DNA of 64,000 nt from Clavelina lepadiformis (taxonomy: Eukaryota; Chordata; Ascidiacea; Aplousobranchia; Clavelinidae), in assembly GCF_947623445.1 (NCBI RefSeq), contig NC_135244.1, positions 4,402,001-4,466,000 of the forward strand, given 5' to 3'. The stretch's first letter is position 1. Every line of letters starts with the position of its first letter. The position numbers and the translations under genes are program-made. The notes below the pieces were generated by a model. It had not been told where the DNA came from, did not search any database, and saw nothing but the letters and a program-made list of their open reading frames with translations. Positions 11,591-24,257 of this stretch are shown piece after piece.

Positions 11591-14500
11591 GTATGTAAGA
11601 ACTTTGATTCTAATTGAATCGAGCTTGGCCTTGATTGTTTAATGGGTAGGCCTACATATAACTTATACATCTCGTGGTTGAAATAATCGTATTGTAATTA
11701 TGACAAACAATGTCCAAAGTTTCTTTAGTTTTTTTCTTAATAAAGCTAAGTATTTCAATATAAACACAGAGTAATTTGTTTATAGCACCATTTACTGCAA
11801 AGACAGTTATTTCTAAATATAATAACATGATTGGTAACTAAATACAGTGATAATAATTAAAGCAAGCATTTAATTTATACAATTAATTGACTCGGATTTC
11901 GTAATAAAATGTATAACTTACAAATACATAACCAAGCTACTTCAGATTTTCTCAAGCCACGGTTCGCGACCGTAATGAGTGTTGCCAGAAACATAGCCTA
12001 TTGATGGATCGTAAGTATAGTTTGCTCAAAAACATAACTGTTTAAGTATTTGAATGGATTACAGTACTATACTATTCTTGTGTTGCAGGCATTGTGGAGA
12101 ATTGTTTTCAAACAATTTTGGTTGCAAAAAGATTTCGTTGAGAAATGTTAGTCTATTGTCTGCTTCACTTTTAAATATAGAGGAATGTAGGCTAATAAAG
12201 CGTCGGTCGTAAAAATAGAATTTAAACAAAAACTTTTGTAAAACAAAGAGACCTATCTTAAATGTTTAAATTAAATTACTAAACAGTATAGCCAAATTTT
12301 GGGAGATATTTGCGACAATCATAGCAAGTTCCTTTAGTTTTGCTTCATTTTTATCGGATCATCGCTTCCTTGCAAGTACCAGTCACTTCAAAATTTACAA
12401 ACGAGGATTCCCATAGAATTACTGCACCAGCCTCGTTAATAATTTTCTTTTTATTGCTCCTTTGCGTGTAATCCTTAATCACTGATGCTTTGTATCTGAC
12501 ATTGTCAGTCGTGTTGTAAAGACGCCATCCGCCGTCGTTTAGCGCCCTCATCTGACGGTAGAAGAATCTACAGCGTTCTAGATGTTTTGGTTGGGTTAAT
12601 GGTCCAGGCATGTGTAATTCAAACGAAAACTGGCGAACACATTTGTAGAGTCCGGTCTCAAGTAATTCTTGCATTACCTGAAAAGGATAGGAACTTGATA
12701 TGAATGACCTACAGTAGGTAGGCTTACATTGGAAATAAATAAAGTATTATTTTCGCTACTGGCGTCTACGACAGTGAGCTTGTTAATAAGTTTTAGTGAA
12801 AAATTATAAACTTAATTGTCACAAACTTACGACGTCTTCAATTGATATGTCTGTAGGCTATTGCCACGATCAGATTCGACGTTTTTGAGATGGCTACAAA
12901 TCCACGACTTTTCAGCAACAAGGTAAGTTATATTCGAAAAATTAGCTTTCTTGCTCACTGAGAGTTCTCATTTTCCATCCGTTAAATCCGCTGTTTTTGT
13001 CCTCGTTTGAAATTCCTATTTTGTGGAAAATTACGCCAGTGTTTGTGACCGAATTGTCAGCAAGTGTCATGGCTGTATAAAGCAAAAACTGTTCAGAAAT
13101 CATCGCTTAAAAACAAAATACGATGGTTGCACACTACCATTAGCCTACAACACTGATCAATAACGATACCTATTGCAAGTCAAACCGGTTTTATACTTAC
13201 AGGGGTCGAATGAGTGCACCTCGCATCCGAGTTTTGCCATTTCATCATCAAAACTAAAATCGTTGTTAATCCCGAAAGAATAAACCAAACATTTTCCTTT
13301 ATCGCCACCTTGCGGCCAGAACTGTTTCTCTACACAAAGATCATAAGCTCCGTCTCCTATGTAAGGTCCACTGGTCAGACCGCCAAGGTATTTGCTCTCA
13401 GTGCAATGATACTGAAGACAAAAAGGTAGAAATCACCTACCTTATGCATAGAGTTATATCGCGCTACTCGTCGGCTTATATCAAGATAAAATATCTACTT
13501 TTGTCGGAGTTTATACGAGGCACAGTAAAATTTACACTACCGTGTATAACTTTGGACATTAATATATACTATATTGATCAAGTAATCAAAACTAATAATT
13601 ACTCATACCTGTCGCTGGTAGATATAATTCCAAATTCTTTCAAGCTCTTCTTCGGGAGAAGCTTTTCCGAGAGGTTTCAGTTCCTTGTTTGCCAAAGCTG
13701 AAAATATTATGCTTATTGAAGTTTCTTTAAAGTTTGAAACGTTTTGTAAATCCTTATGTGTGAGTAAGTGCTAGAAAATTAATCGGAGCTTAAATACTAA
13801 GGTAACTTACACTTTTGTGTGTTTTCGTAACGATACTTACGTTCTATAATGGGCGGAATGGGTTTCATAGCAGATGGAACCAGCTTCTTGCTGTTCTTAC
13901 AGGCAGCTGCACAGATAAAACTCAACAATTTTATGAGAAACTTTGTATGATGCTTTTATGGTATTGTTTTGAATAAGAGCTTACTAGAGTTGCACCGAAA
14001 CTATCGCGTAAAACTGCCCAAATTCAAAGTTCTTGACCAAATGTCTACAAATGTAGGCTACTTTGGTAAATATTACGCAATAGGATATTCGGCAACTCCA
14101 TGCGCATTAAAAAATCTTCTTATTTTGTTAATAATGTAGATAAAAGTCAGTATTATAGGATGATTATTAGGCTACCACTATAAATCAGCAAAAAAGGATG
14201 AATTCATTTCATTTTGTTCATGCCCATTACTGTACTACTAGTTTGTATCCATTTCACTCTACATACGATCTCATTAAGCAAATGACAAGAAAAAATGTAC
14301 GTGTGATAGTGCGTGCCAGCGTCAAGGCTTAACAGCGTTTGCCAGATACTAAGATAACAGTACCTTTTAATGAAAATTAAAGCAAGTTTCTCAGCTTGTA
14401 ATTTTTGTTTGAGTAAAGTCTCATGAAGCACTTTATCTAAACCATGCAGAACGTGTAATCGACCGTTTGGTTAAAATATAGGTTGATCGTCTATCCACTA

Positions 14501-14653
14501 TATAACTACAGAAAATAATGCTTCAAGACTTCAGATCATGATAACATTTCATATGGACCTATATACGACAGCGAAGTTCGTTTTGGTGAAGTAGACAGTC
14601 AATACATGGGTATTTACGTTTCACGTGCATCTAGATTCTAGACAATTCATATA

Positions 14654-15473
14654 CAGTGAGACCTCGTTAATCCGGACCCCGATGAACCGGAATCCCCGCT
14701 ATCCGACACAAAACTGCCGGGAACGGATTTCTTCCTATGCATTTTACCCCTTTAATCCGGAAACCCCGCTGTCCGACTCCGACACAAAAGTTTTGGAACA
14801 AATGTGCTAAATCAATAGCAATAAAATCCGATAAACCGGATTATTACCAGTTAAGCGAAAATGATTCACGATTGTCCTAATACAGTATGTAGTTAGTTGA
14901 CGAAACAATAGCCGATTATCTACGCATAATAACGTTGCGGTCTGCGTTGTTCATAATAACGTTGCGTTGTTCATCAACAGTAACAAACAACGCTTTCGCG
15001 GTCGCAAAAAAAATACGTACAGTACATCGGTTGAGAGCGGCAGTCTATTGAAGACATACTGCTGCAACTCAATCGTGCTATCAGCTTTTGATATCGCATT
15101 GCGCAAAGATTTGAAACAGGTCAAAGAAAGTTCAAGACTGCTGGTCCAGCCGGAATGCTTCGCCATGCAAGAGCGGTTGTCAAACCGATTTGCGGCCGCA
15201 TGTTCGTCACTTCTGGCTTAGAGCATTCGTCTTTAATACGGTGGTTCTGGGGTTCGACACTGGGTCGGATCATACAAAAAATATAATTTTATTTTAGTTG
15301 CTGTCCAGCCAGAAACTCGGTACTTAGAATTGGAGTAAGGTGCATACTGCATTTTTAACACGGTACTGCATTTGCAAGATTGATTGATTTTTTACTTTCC
15401 GATAATCCGGATACCCCGCTAAACCGACATTTTTTGACGAAACGAAGTGGTCCGGATTAACGAGGTCTCACTG
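14654..15473. mobile_element. pogo/Tigger-like MITE
   Basis: This 820-bp insertion has TIRs beginning CAGTGAGACCTCGTTAATCC and ending with the exact inverse, flanked by TA dinucleotides (14652-14653 and 15474-15475). The empty site is visible in the duplicate at about 44.07 kb. Subterminal copies of CCGGA.NCCCCGCT.TCCGAC are repeated near both ends. TA targets and CAGTNNGACCTCG-type ends are typical of pogo elements. No transposase frame is intact, so it is non-autonomous. It lies in intron 1 of the type A copy 1 gene. Confidence 0.9.
15205..15273 (+). other. tRNA-Lys-like relic inside the pogo MITE
   Basis: The segment reads TGGCTTAGAGCA (A-box-like), then a CTTTAAT anticodon-loop-like stretch, then GGGGTTCGACAC (B-box GGTTCGA). 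The order and wording follow the 3' two-thirds of an animal tRNA-Lys(UUU), with the D-arm shortened. Stem pairing is poor, so it is a tRNA-derived relic and not a working tRNA. Confidence 0.35.
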
Positions 15474-15642
15474 TATACAAAAAAGGCTTAAAGTTTAACA
15501 ATTACTTACAAGAATTCTCGTCAGTTTTGGAGAAGCTCCACATCCCGTAAATCTGATCCCAGTACAACATCAGAAAAACAGATATGGCAAAACATTCGCA
15601 AATAATTAGAGAAACATATTTAACATTACATTTTTTCACCAT

Positions 15643-17758
15643 CTTTCTCGTGCCGCTTACAACTCTTCTGGAACAGACACATGAAGTTTTAATGTATTAA
15701 TATATAGAAATGTTATGGGGATAATGCTGGTAATGCCGAACCAACCCTGTAATATATATTGCTTGTAAAAATGAGCCTATTCATATCGGCTTCTAACGAA
15801 TCTACAGCTACAGTTAACTTATTTGTTTGTATCAAACAGTAATCAGGTATTTTCATAAAATCAACAAAGCAAAAAATGTAGGGAAATCGTGGTGAAATTA
15901 CTTGGAAGTGTATCCGTTAGCCACATTAATTTTTCTTTTTTCTACTTTTATAGTACAAACTTTTTGACTTTGTTTCAAGTTTTTCTTGCTGCTACACCTC
16001 TTGATTTACATTGGACTGCATGAATTCTAGTTTTAATGTCATTTCATGAAGTTAGATTATCCTAATTGCAAATATTCCATGCATCATAAACTCTTTCTAT
16101 CTTTTCGCTTCATCGTGCAACCGATCTTTTGATTTCCTAAAAAGAGATTTGTTCGAAATATTGCTACCTAAACAATTCAATTAGTCAGGCACAAATCAAA
16201 TCTGAAAACGATAACTTACTACACATAGCAAGGTTTCCTGTCCATTTTAGACTAAAAACATTTCACAAAAACTGCTGATTCAGGCCAACCCGATCGAAAT
16301 AGCCTATGTTCAACATATAAGCTTGTGGATTTAGACTGGTCTATTAGGTACCATAATGGACGCGAGTATACTTTTATCTTTCACTGTCAGAGGTTGGAAA
16401 AACGTATTCCAATACAACATTTTTCATTGAATACCATTGTGGTAACGGGTCTACCTCGATGCCTATAGGACTTTCTTTTGTTTTAGTAACTTGATATTAT
16501 CATTAAGTTGTTGACGTGAAAAGGAAGAAAAGTAACTTAATCTGCAGGCTTAAATGTTTCATCAGTTGAAATTCTACTGACTAGGACGACAATGATAAGA
16601 ACGTGATTGCTCGTCAACATGATATCGTTACCTTTAAATCATTTACACGTTAGTTTTATCTCTGGCTTAATTCAAATTTCATAGAAGGTAGGCCTACGTA
16701 TTATAAATCCTGTTAGGCCTATAAACATTTTTGGACGTTGCCTTAATTCGATTTAACACCATTTCCAAAAGAAATTCTTTGTCCGACTCCGGCCGCTTCA
16801 TAAACTACATTCCCGGGTCTCTGCTCAGTGTTCATGCTTGCCGTGAACTTTGTTATAGCTCGCTTTGATAATCTCACTTTAACAACAATACGAAGGGGTT
16901 TGTTTTAAAAAGTTGTCAGAATTTCGTGTATTTAAGACTTTATCGTGTGCAAAATATAGGACAAGGAACAATAGAGTGTGCATGACAACGGCCCGATTCA
17001 TAACTTGACTTGGCTCGACTGCACTTAAGACAAATAATTATTTGAGTTGACGTATAAAATATTGATTGATTGTAATTAATGAAATAATAACTTAGTTCCA
17101 ACTCTGAGGTACCACAAAACGTACCCGTATGGGCAGGTATGTAATTAATAGAGTTGAAACCAGTATCAGGTAAATCTAATGCCAAATTTGAGCCCTTTGG
17201 GAACCCGTACACATGTCATTACGGCATAGACATACAATTGCGGCAAAAAGCAAATATGAATCAAGACTTAGTAAACAATACATCTCTTTATATGGTTTTC
17301 GTGGTTGAGTCAGCGACAGGCTGAAAGAACCGTAGTCCAATGTGGTTAGGCTTTAACTAATCTATAAGGCAACTCTGTAGTGCCGAGCACATGTATGTGA
17401 CGTCCACTAATCATTTCTGTAATTATTACGCTATATCTCTAACAATCATCGCTAAAACAATATATTTCAGCATGAGCTCAAAATATTTATAGCACCACGC
17501 AGTACGTCAAAGCATGATGCAGTTAGTTCGGAAGTGCCAAACATAATTGCATGATTAGTGACCTCACGCTGGTTACAGAGATATCCTAAAATCATATGAA
17601 GAAAAGGTAGGGTTTGTTGTCGTACGTACAACATAAATAACAGCCAACTAAACAACCATTTCCGTAAAACAAAGTTATACCTTTAGATAATGTTAGTAAT
17701 AAATATGAAGATTTTTCGTTGTAATTATAAGAATAGTTTTAGGTTTTTCGCAATATTT
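15643..17758. other. Spacer between A copy 1 and B copy 1, no gene seen
   Basis: The spacer is upstream of the type A exon 1 and downstream of the type B stop codon. Its duplicates are at 44.24-46.35 kb and, in part, 26.1-27.2 and 35.9-37.0 kb. Minus-strand open frames at 16940-17212 and 17467-17655 are kept in the 45.5-46.3 kb copy. They match no family I know, and recent duplication alone would preserve them. Confidence 0.4.
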
Positions 17759-20700
17759 CTATCGGGACAGCACTTCCTTACAGGTACCAGTCACTTCGAA
17801 ATTCACGAATGATGATTCCCATAGAATTACTGCACCACCGCCCTTCACAATATCGTTTTTATTGCTCCTTTGTGTGTAATCCTGGTTCACTTGTGCTTTG
17901 TACCATCTGACATTGTCAGTCGTGTTGTAAAGACGCCATCCGCCGTCGTTTAACGCCCTCATCTGACGATATAGGAGCCTGCAGCGGTTTAAAAGTCTTG
18001 GCTGGGTTAGTGGTCCAGGCATGTGTAATTCAAACGAAAACTGGCGAACACATTTGTAGAGCCCGGTCTCAAGTAATTCTTGCATTACCTGAAATGGATA
18101 ATAATTCATACGAATGATAAACATTGTATTGTAAAACAAATTGCCATTGTCACAACAGGCACCTAAGATAGAGAGGTGGTAAACAAGTTTTATTAACATA
18201 TTTCAAACTTGATTGTCATAAACTTACGACGTCTTCAAATCCCGTTCCATCGCCTCTATCCGTGTCGACTTTAAGAAAATCCAAATGTCTATCTTCGTGT
18301 CCAAGTTCTTTGATAAGAGTTTCTAAAATTTAAAGTATTGAAATAAATTAAGTTTCGCCAAATCTTCAGCAGGTAATCTACATAAAGCATGGTTAATTTG
18401 TGAAATATTGCTTTGGATTAATATGTTCACAATACAGTTATGTCAAAGTGAATACGTTATGTCAAGTGTGCGCTAGTGTGCCATTTAAGTTAAACCATTT
18501 CTGAGTACGACGTTTTGGCAAAAAGTTAAGGCAACATTCGAAAAATTAGCTTTCTTGCTCACTGAGAGTTCTCATTTTCCATCCGTTAAATCCGCTGTCG
18601 TTGTCTTCGTTTGAAATTCCTATTTTGTGGAAAATTACGCCAGTGTTTGTGACCGAATTGTCAGCAAGTGTCATGGCTGTATAAAGCAAAAACTGTTCAG
18701 AAATCATCGCTTAAAAACAAAATACGATGGTTGCACACTACCATTAACCTACAACACTGATCAATAACGATACCTATTGCAAGTCAAACCGGTTTTATAC
18801 TTACAGGGGTCAAATGAGTGAACCTCGCATCCGAGTTTTGCCATTTCATCATCAAAACTAAAATCGTTGTTAATCCCGAAAGAATAAACCAAGCATTTTG
18901 CTTTATCGCCACCTTGCGGCCAGAATTGCTTTTCTACACAAAGATCATAAGCTCCGTCTCCTTTGAAAGGTCCACTGGGCTGACCACCAAGGTATTTGCT
19001 CTCAGTGCAATGATACTGAAGACAGAAAGGTAGAAATCACGTTCCTTATGCATATAGTTATATCATGCTTCTCGTAGGCCTATACCGAGATAAAATATCA
19101 ACTTTTGTCGGAGTTTATACGAGGCACAGTAAAATATACAGTACCAAGTATAACTTCGGGCGTTAATAATTACTATATTGATCATTATATTGATCATTAC
19201 ATTGATCCTTGTGCTTACGGTCGTTTTAATTATAAAAATCAGCTGCTTTTTAAGTTCCCGAAGCACTATGAAATATATCAAATATAACTTAGCGCATTAA
19301 TGATGTCTATCTAACATTCATACCTGTCGCTGGTACATATAATTCCAAATTCTTTCAAGCTCTTCTTCGGGGGAAGCTTCTCCGGGAGGTTTCAGCTCCT
19401 TGTTTGCCAAAGCTGCAAAAATAATATCAGAAATTCGTTAATACAGTCGAAAGCAAGTTTCCTTTTGCCTAACTTAAGGATAGGAATTTTTCTACGTTTT
19501 AGTTTAATTTGGGCCTTAGTAGCTACAGCAGCTTTCACGACCTAGCTAAAGTCCTATAGGGCAAACTACTTGTAAGCACCGCTGCAACAGCAATGGGTAA
19601 CCGTGCTGTAAATAAATTCGAACTTAGCACAAAGTGTTTAAGCAGAAATCTCGTTCACTTCTCATCATTTACTTACGTTCTAAAATCTCCGGCAATTCCT
19701 TTGGCCCATTACCTGCAAAAAACATGCAAAATTAACGTTAATGCTCGTTTTGCGAGGTAGGCTACAACCTCGCCACCTTTTACGTTACATAAACTTTGAG
19801 ATTAGCTGGTCAGTTTAGTCAGCCAGTCATCATTAGCGGTATTGCCTTAACTAACCAACAAATACATTCAGGGGTGTATGCCTAAAAAATAAGATTTATC
19901 TAATTTAGTTAAACGCCTTACGTAAGGTTTTAAAAAAACTGTTTAGACCAATCAGAGCGCAGCATGTTTGGTGTTGTTTTTAGCCTGGAAATTCCCCTGG
20001 CAGTTGCCGCGTTTCAAAGTTCCAGTTCGCGCGCTAAACTTAGATAGAAATTAGGCTGAAAAAGAGAGAAATGTTTGTTTTTAGGCCGAAAAATCCATTT
20101 CTGATTTTTGGTCTATGTAACGGAAAGTAGAGAGTAGATTTTTGTCATATTACGGTATGAAGTAGTCTCAGGCAAGTCTAGTTTAGATTTCAGGTATCTC
20201 TATGCGGCGACTTTCGAGTAATTGCATTTTTAGTAATTCTTCTACATAAAGGAAATCTGAAACGTAGGTTTCAATTATGATATATGAATATATGTGCGGG
20301 TTGCAGGGCCGAAGGATGCTGTGACAAGTCCCATTTCCCACTCTTCCGTCTTCCGTTATACTGCTAAGCATGGATTAATACCAAGGTTTGAACGTTGGGT
20401 CACATCATAGGATGAAATAAAAGCAATTTGAATTGCGATAAGCACTTAAAGTCTTGTTTTTATTTCCACCGTTAGTAGGCTACTATACACGATGTAGGTT
20501 AGGAGTTTATCCAGGTATACTTGCCCTTTTACATTTTACGTTTTTACAACAACACTACGACACTGTAACCAGATTTAGCAGTTATGTTGAAATTTATGCA
20601 TTTAAATCTATGCTAAAAGACTAGATATAGTAGGAAGATATGTTGGACATCAACAGCTGCATAGGTTGGCTGTACCGCTGTACTATAATACCGAATTACT

Positions 20701-23700
20701 GTACCGCGGTACTTTTTCTGTACCGATACCGGTACCTCCGGTACTTTTGAGAAAAAGTACCGAATCTCTGTACAAAATTACTTTTTTCAAGAAATTTCAG
20801 TCAGTCCCGGTACTCGGTACTTTTCACGTGACAATTTCAAAATTTTAACAAATATGTTTTCAAAAATACATATTGATTAATCTTTAATACTAATTTTAGC
20901 AATTGTTGATCTTTTTAATCTAGAAATGTCAAGCAAAATTGCAAGCGATTAACGTCACATTTGTTTTGACCTGGAGTAACCTTTACCGGGGGCATAATAG
21001 CGGCAAACAGTGCATTTGCAGCAGCATCTTTTACACATAAAGTACCGAACTACTTTTTTAAAATAATTCCGAATATCGGAACCGTCGGTACATTTTTTGC
21101 CAAGTACCGGTACAGTTACCGACGTTACTTTCAAAGTACCGACTGCCCATCTGAACAGCTGATACGTTAAAAATATTGGCAACAAAGTTACTCTTAAAGG
21201 AAAGAGAAAAGTGAGGGAAGTAAAAATGTTCCGTTTAAGCAATAAGGTAATGAACCTTAAACTTCAAGTAATCTCCTTTTGTGGTTGAAACAATGACGAA
21301 ATTAGACATATAGTTGAGAAAATCTGCAAAATTGTATCGATGTGCGACAATCGATATGGCACCATTGCCTTGGTAAGTTTCATTTGTTGAAATTTGTGAC
21401 ATTAGCATAGGAGTGACTTCATTCCCCGGCAAGCGAGAAAGTGACTCAAAAGCGCTGTAGCCCAGCTGGTTTCGCGTGCCAGCAAGGTTGCAGACAAGGC
21501 CGTGGAACAATGTCAGCTCTAGTGCACGATTGCACGTGTAACGGTGCTGCATTTTTGCTTAGCATGGGAATCAACGTGTCATACTTGAAACATACTGTAT
21601 ATAATCGCTTTTGCTATAAAGTTTTACCGTGCCGTTGTTTAGTTGGCCTCGGAAAGATGCACGCCAATTACCCAATTAATTAGTGTTCAAGTCAGATTTC
21701 ACCCAATAGAGTTTGTGCGTTGTTTAGTTAATTGAGCTCGGTGGTTAGTTATAGCCGCCATTTCGAAAGTACGGACTTGGCAAACGGATAGAAAATCAAA
21801 AATTCAAGATACCACAAAGGTAACCACGTCAAAGCCCATAAGTCATAAGACGCATTACAATGCAACGGGATTGGTCAGTATAAGAATTCGAGAACGGGTT
21901 GTTTATGGTATATCTATAATGCAATAAATAATTAATGGTTCTATCTATAAATAACAGCTGTATGCTGCTGTCTGGCTGCTCTGCTTTTGAAAGATCCGTC
22001 CGTCAGATTTCTTAAACACAATTTTCTATGCATATGACTTACACTGTAATTTAGATTTTAAAGTTTGCAATCCGACAGGGTTGCATGTTGCGCAATTAGT
22101 GTAAGATTCTACCCGCCACGTTCTCGTGTGCACTATGTAGGCCTATGTGTTCTGCGCTTTTTGATTTGTTTTCGGTAACTTCCCTTCAAAGGCTCCGCGC
22201 GTGCGTTACGTCACATCCGCCAATTAATTAATGACGCAAATATAATTGCTCAGTTTTGTTGCCAAAGTTGATCTGAGCCTGTTGCCTTTTGTTACTGCTG
22301 GGAAAGCCAGTATTTAAAAACCGTTCTTGGTTTGTCAGTATTTCTTTGAGCGTGGAAAATACATCACCCTTTTTTCAATCGGCTTGTTACAGCAAAGGTA
22401 ACAGTGAAATTCAGGAACGCGTAAGCGAATAATGGTGAAAGAAATCGTGTTGAATTAGGTCCTGTACGATCCGCCTAGCGCCCAGCAGTTATCGCTAACG
22501 ACGGGCGGATTTTACATAGTTGGTTTAGCAAAGTTTTTCAATAGCTACCTTGTCTTGAGTTTACTCATCCTCGTTGCCTTGTTGGCAAGCGAAAAGCTTT
22601 AAGTGATTACTGATTACATTGTTCCACATCCTCCTCATTCCGGCCGCTTTGTTAGCATTGACAGGTGAAGTAGGATATACTTTGTTGTCGGGTTTTACTA
22701 TTTCTTTTTGTATTAACATCACTACCTTGGAAGCAGTTGAATCCGGCCTGTGTATATTGTTTCGCCCGTTTGGCGTTAGATTGGTACCGTCAAACCTTCC
22801 GTGGAGGCAGTTGAATTTCTGGCCTGCGTATATTGTTTCGCCCGTTTGGCGTTAGATTGGTACCGTCAAACCTTCCGTGGAGGCAGTTGAATTTCTGGCC
22901 TGTGTATATTGTTTCGCCCGTTTGGCGTTAGATTGGTACCGTCAAACCTTCCGTGGAGGCAGTTGAATTTCTGGCCTGTGTATATTGTTTCGCCCGTTTG
23001 GCGATAGTATCCAAAGCCAGTTGCTTTGTTACCATAGCTTGTTGTTATGGCTACACTGTCTTAATAAAGAATTGTCCATTGTGGCAACGCTTACGTGAAA
23101 TTTACAAATTTTCTGAAAACGATAAAAATGAAAATGATGCAACGGGATTGGTCTGTATGAAAATTCGAAAACGGTTTGCCGGATGCGTCACTTACATTAA
23201 ATAAATCGTACAGACAATGTTGTGAAGCCAAAAGTAGGCTACAGTAATAGCATTCACTTTCTAAGCGTAGGCCTAAATGCTAAACTGTGCACGTGTAGAA
23301 ATAAAGAACATGGACATACATTTGACACAAAATGATTCTTTCAGGCCATTTAATCGTAAAACTTCTAGGTGCAACATTTCAATTGTACAATCAATTAATT
23401 ATTCAAACGGAGTTGACGTTTTATGTTTAACGTGCTTATATCGGCATTGGTCAAACCAGGCCTTTAATTCAACTATTTGTTTATTAAATTAGAACATATG
23501 AAAACAATTATACCTGCAGATGAGATTGCACTCATTTTACTTGTTTGCTTTAATTTTCCTTGGCATTCAGCAAGAGCCATTTTGTCCGATATTTGTAGCC
23601 TATAATCTATAAAGTATTATTCATAAATATTAATCAATCCAACATCCATCGAATAATTCACTACGTTAATTTCACAAAACACATGGTGGTAAGAATATCA

Positions 23701-23890
23701 GAATACTACACAAACGTGAATTGAACCGTACAACAGACAATGAACTTAAATTTAACGTACGAGGATTGTCGTCATTGGTCGGAACGTTCCATGTCCCGTC
23801 GCTCATCTTCGTCCATGAAGCAACTAATACAATTGCGAAGCAAAAGGAAAGAAAAATGGCAACGTTTCTAGCGTTACACCTACTTTTCAT
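17759..23890 (-). CDS. METTL24-like methyltransferase, type B copy 1
   Basis: The exons are 23761-23890 (ATG), 19677-19712, 19324-19412, 18805-19015, 18563-18676, 18228-18322 and 17759-18088 (stop). GT/AG borders and phases all agree, giving 334 aa. Exon 1 encodes MKSRCNARN and a hydrophobic segment (about residues 9-25), so a type II membrane protein, probably of the Golgi or ER (inferred). The domain order follows METTL24/Methyltransf_22: ERIWNYMYQRQ helix, YSFGINNDFSFDD, FDPSM, GWKMRTL, FLKVDTDRGDG, LLETGLYK, ALNDGGWRLYNTT, AVILWESSFVNFE. The canonical D.EG after LKVD is replaced by DTDRGDG. Intron 1 is about 4 kb and contains a hAT MITE. Substrate is unknown. Confidence 0.85.
20660..21153. 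mobile_element. hAT-type MITE (GGTACC family), intron 1 of type B copy 1
   Basis: This 494-bp element has the TSD AACAGCTG at 20652-20659 and 21154-21161. Its right end GACTGCCCATCTG is the imperfect inverse of the left end CATAGGTTGGCTGT. It is the same family as 3063-3536. The identical insertion is at 49258-49751, so it predates the segmental duplication. A related unoccupied target is at about 54.50 kb. Confidence 0.87.
21235..21552 (-). other. Conserved open frame, possible exon of unknown function
   Basis: A 105-aa minus-strand frame contains STNETYQGNGA and RYNFADFLNYMSNF, then TTKGDYLKFK. It is kept at 49833-50150, and a third, inverted copy at about 54285-54435 (+ strand) keeps the frame RYNFADFLNYTSNFF..TKGDYLKFK. 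Three diverged copies retaining the same reading hint at coding history. No splice-bounded gene or known family could be built, and it lies inside intron 1 of the type B gene. Confidence 0.3.
22745..23010. repeat. 76-bp tandem repeat, four units
   Basis: The block GGCCTGTGTATATTG (one variant GGCCTGCGTA) starts at 22745, 22821, 22897 and 22973, a 76-bp period. Each unit carries TTTCGCCCGTTTGGCG and TTCCGTGGAGGCAG. The duplicated unit at 51319-51430 has only two units, so the array expanded in copy 1 or contracted in copy 3. Confidence 0.85.
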
Positions 23891-24257
23891 TTTACCCTGT
23901 CATTTAACTCTGCTGAAATAAAAGCCTTGAAGTGGTTGTCACGTGGTTTTGAGAATACTCGTTCTTGACAACATATAAAAGTTCATATTAAAGTAAAATT
24001 TACAGCAACCTGTCGGTTCTCACGGTTCGATTGTTTATGTGCAATCATAGATATTGCTGTTGTAGATAAAAAAAAACGCAAGATCCTTTTGAGTGACGTC
24101 TAATGCGAGTTCGTACTGAGCCGGAGTAAGTTTTTGTTAAAAACCGAACTATTATAGCAATCTTTTCAATCCATTCGCCTTTTAATGCTTTTACTGAGAT
24201 CCTATGCAATGCCAATAGGCCTGTTCGGAGTCTCATCCACCTTCCTGTCCTACTACA

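Larger units (their letters stand above)
12351..15642 (-). pseudogene. METTL24-like methyltransferase, type A copy 1, exon 6 deleted
   Basis: The exons are 15510-15642 (ATG), 13841-13906, 13609-13697, 13201-13411, 12959-13072, [exon 6 lost] and 12351-12677. Exon 1 encodes a short cytosolic tail and a signal anchor (residues about 9-27). Exon 4 has the motif-I-like block VYSFGINNDFSFDDEM and ends in FDP; exon 5 completes FDPSM. Only about 10 bp of exon 6 (12831-12840) remain, fused directly to intron 5 sequence. The intact copy at 41972-42066 shows that 279 bp are missing. Exon 6 is 95 nt, so joining exon 5 to exon 7 shifts frame and stops after six codons. The LKVD block and the exon 6 acceptor are gone. 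This copy is probably a pseudogene unless a cryptic exon rescues it. A pogo-like MITE sits in intron 1. Confidence 0.85.

Noticed and set aside
13214..13429. 71-aa + strand frames over exon 4, repeated in every copy (18818, 34177, 42634, 47415)
   Set aside because: They are antisense shadows of the conserved methyltransferase exon 4.
16940..17212. 90-aa minus-strand frame MYGFPKGSN... kept at 45535-45807
   Set aside because: It is conserved only between recent duplicates and has no recognisable family. I mention it under the spacer but do not call it a gene.
22619..22855. 78-aa + strand hydrophobic frame (also 51193-51522)
   Set aside because: Much of it is the translated 76-bp tandem repeat. 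The reading changes between copies and has no splice support.
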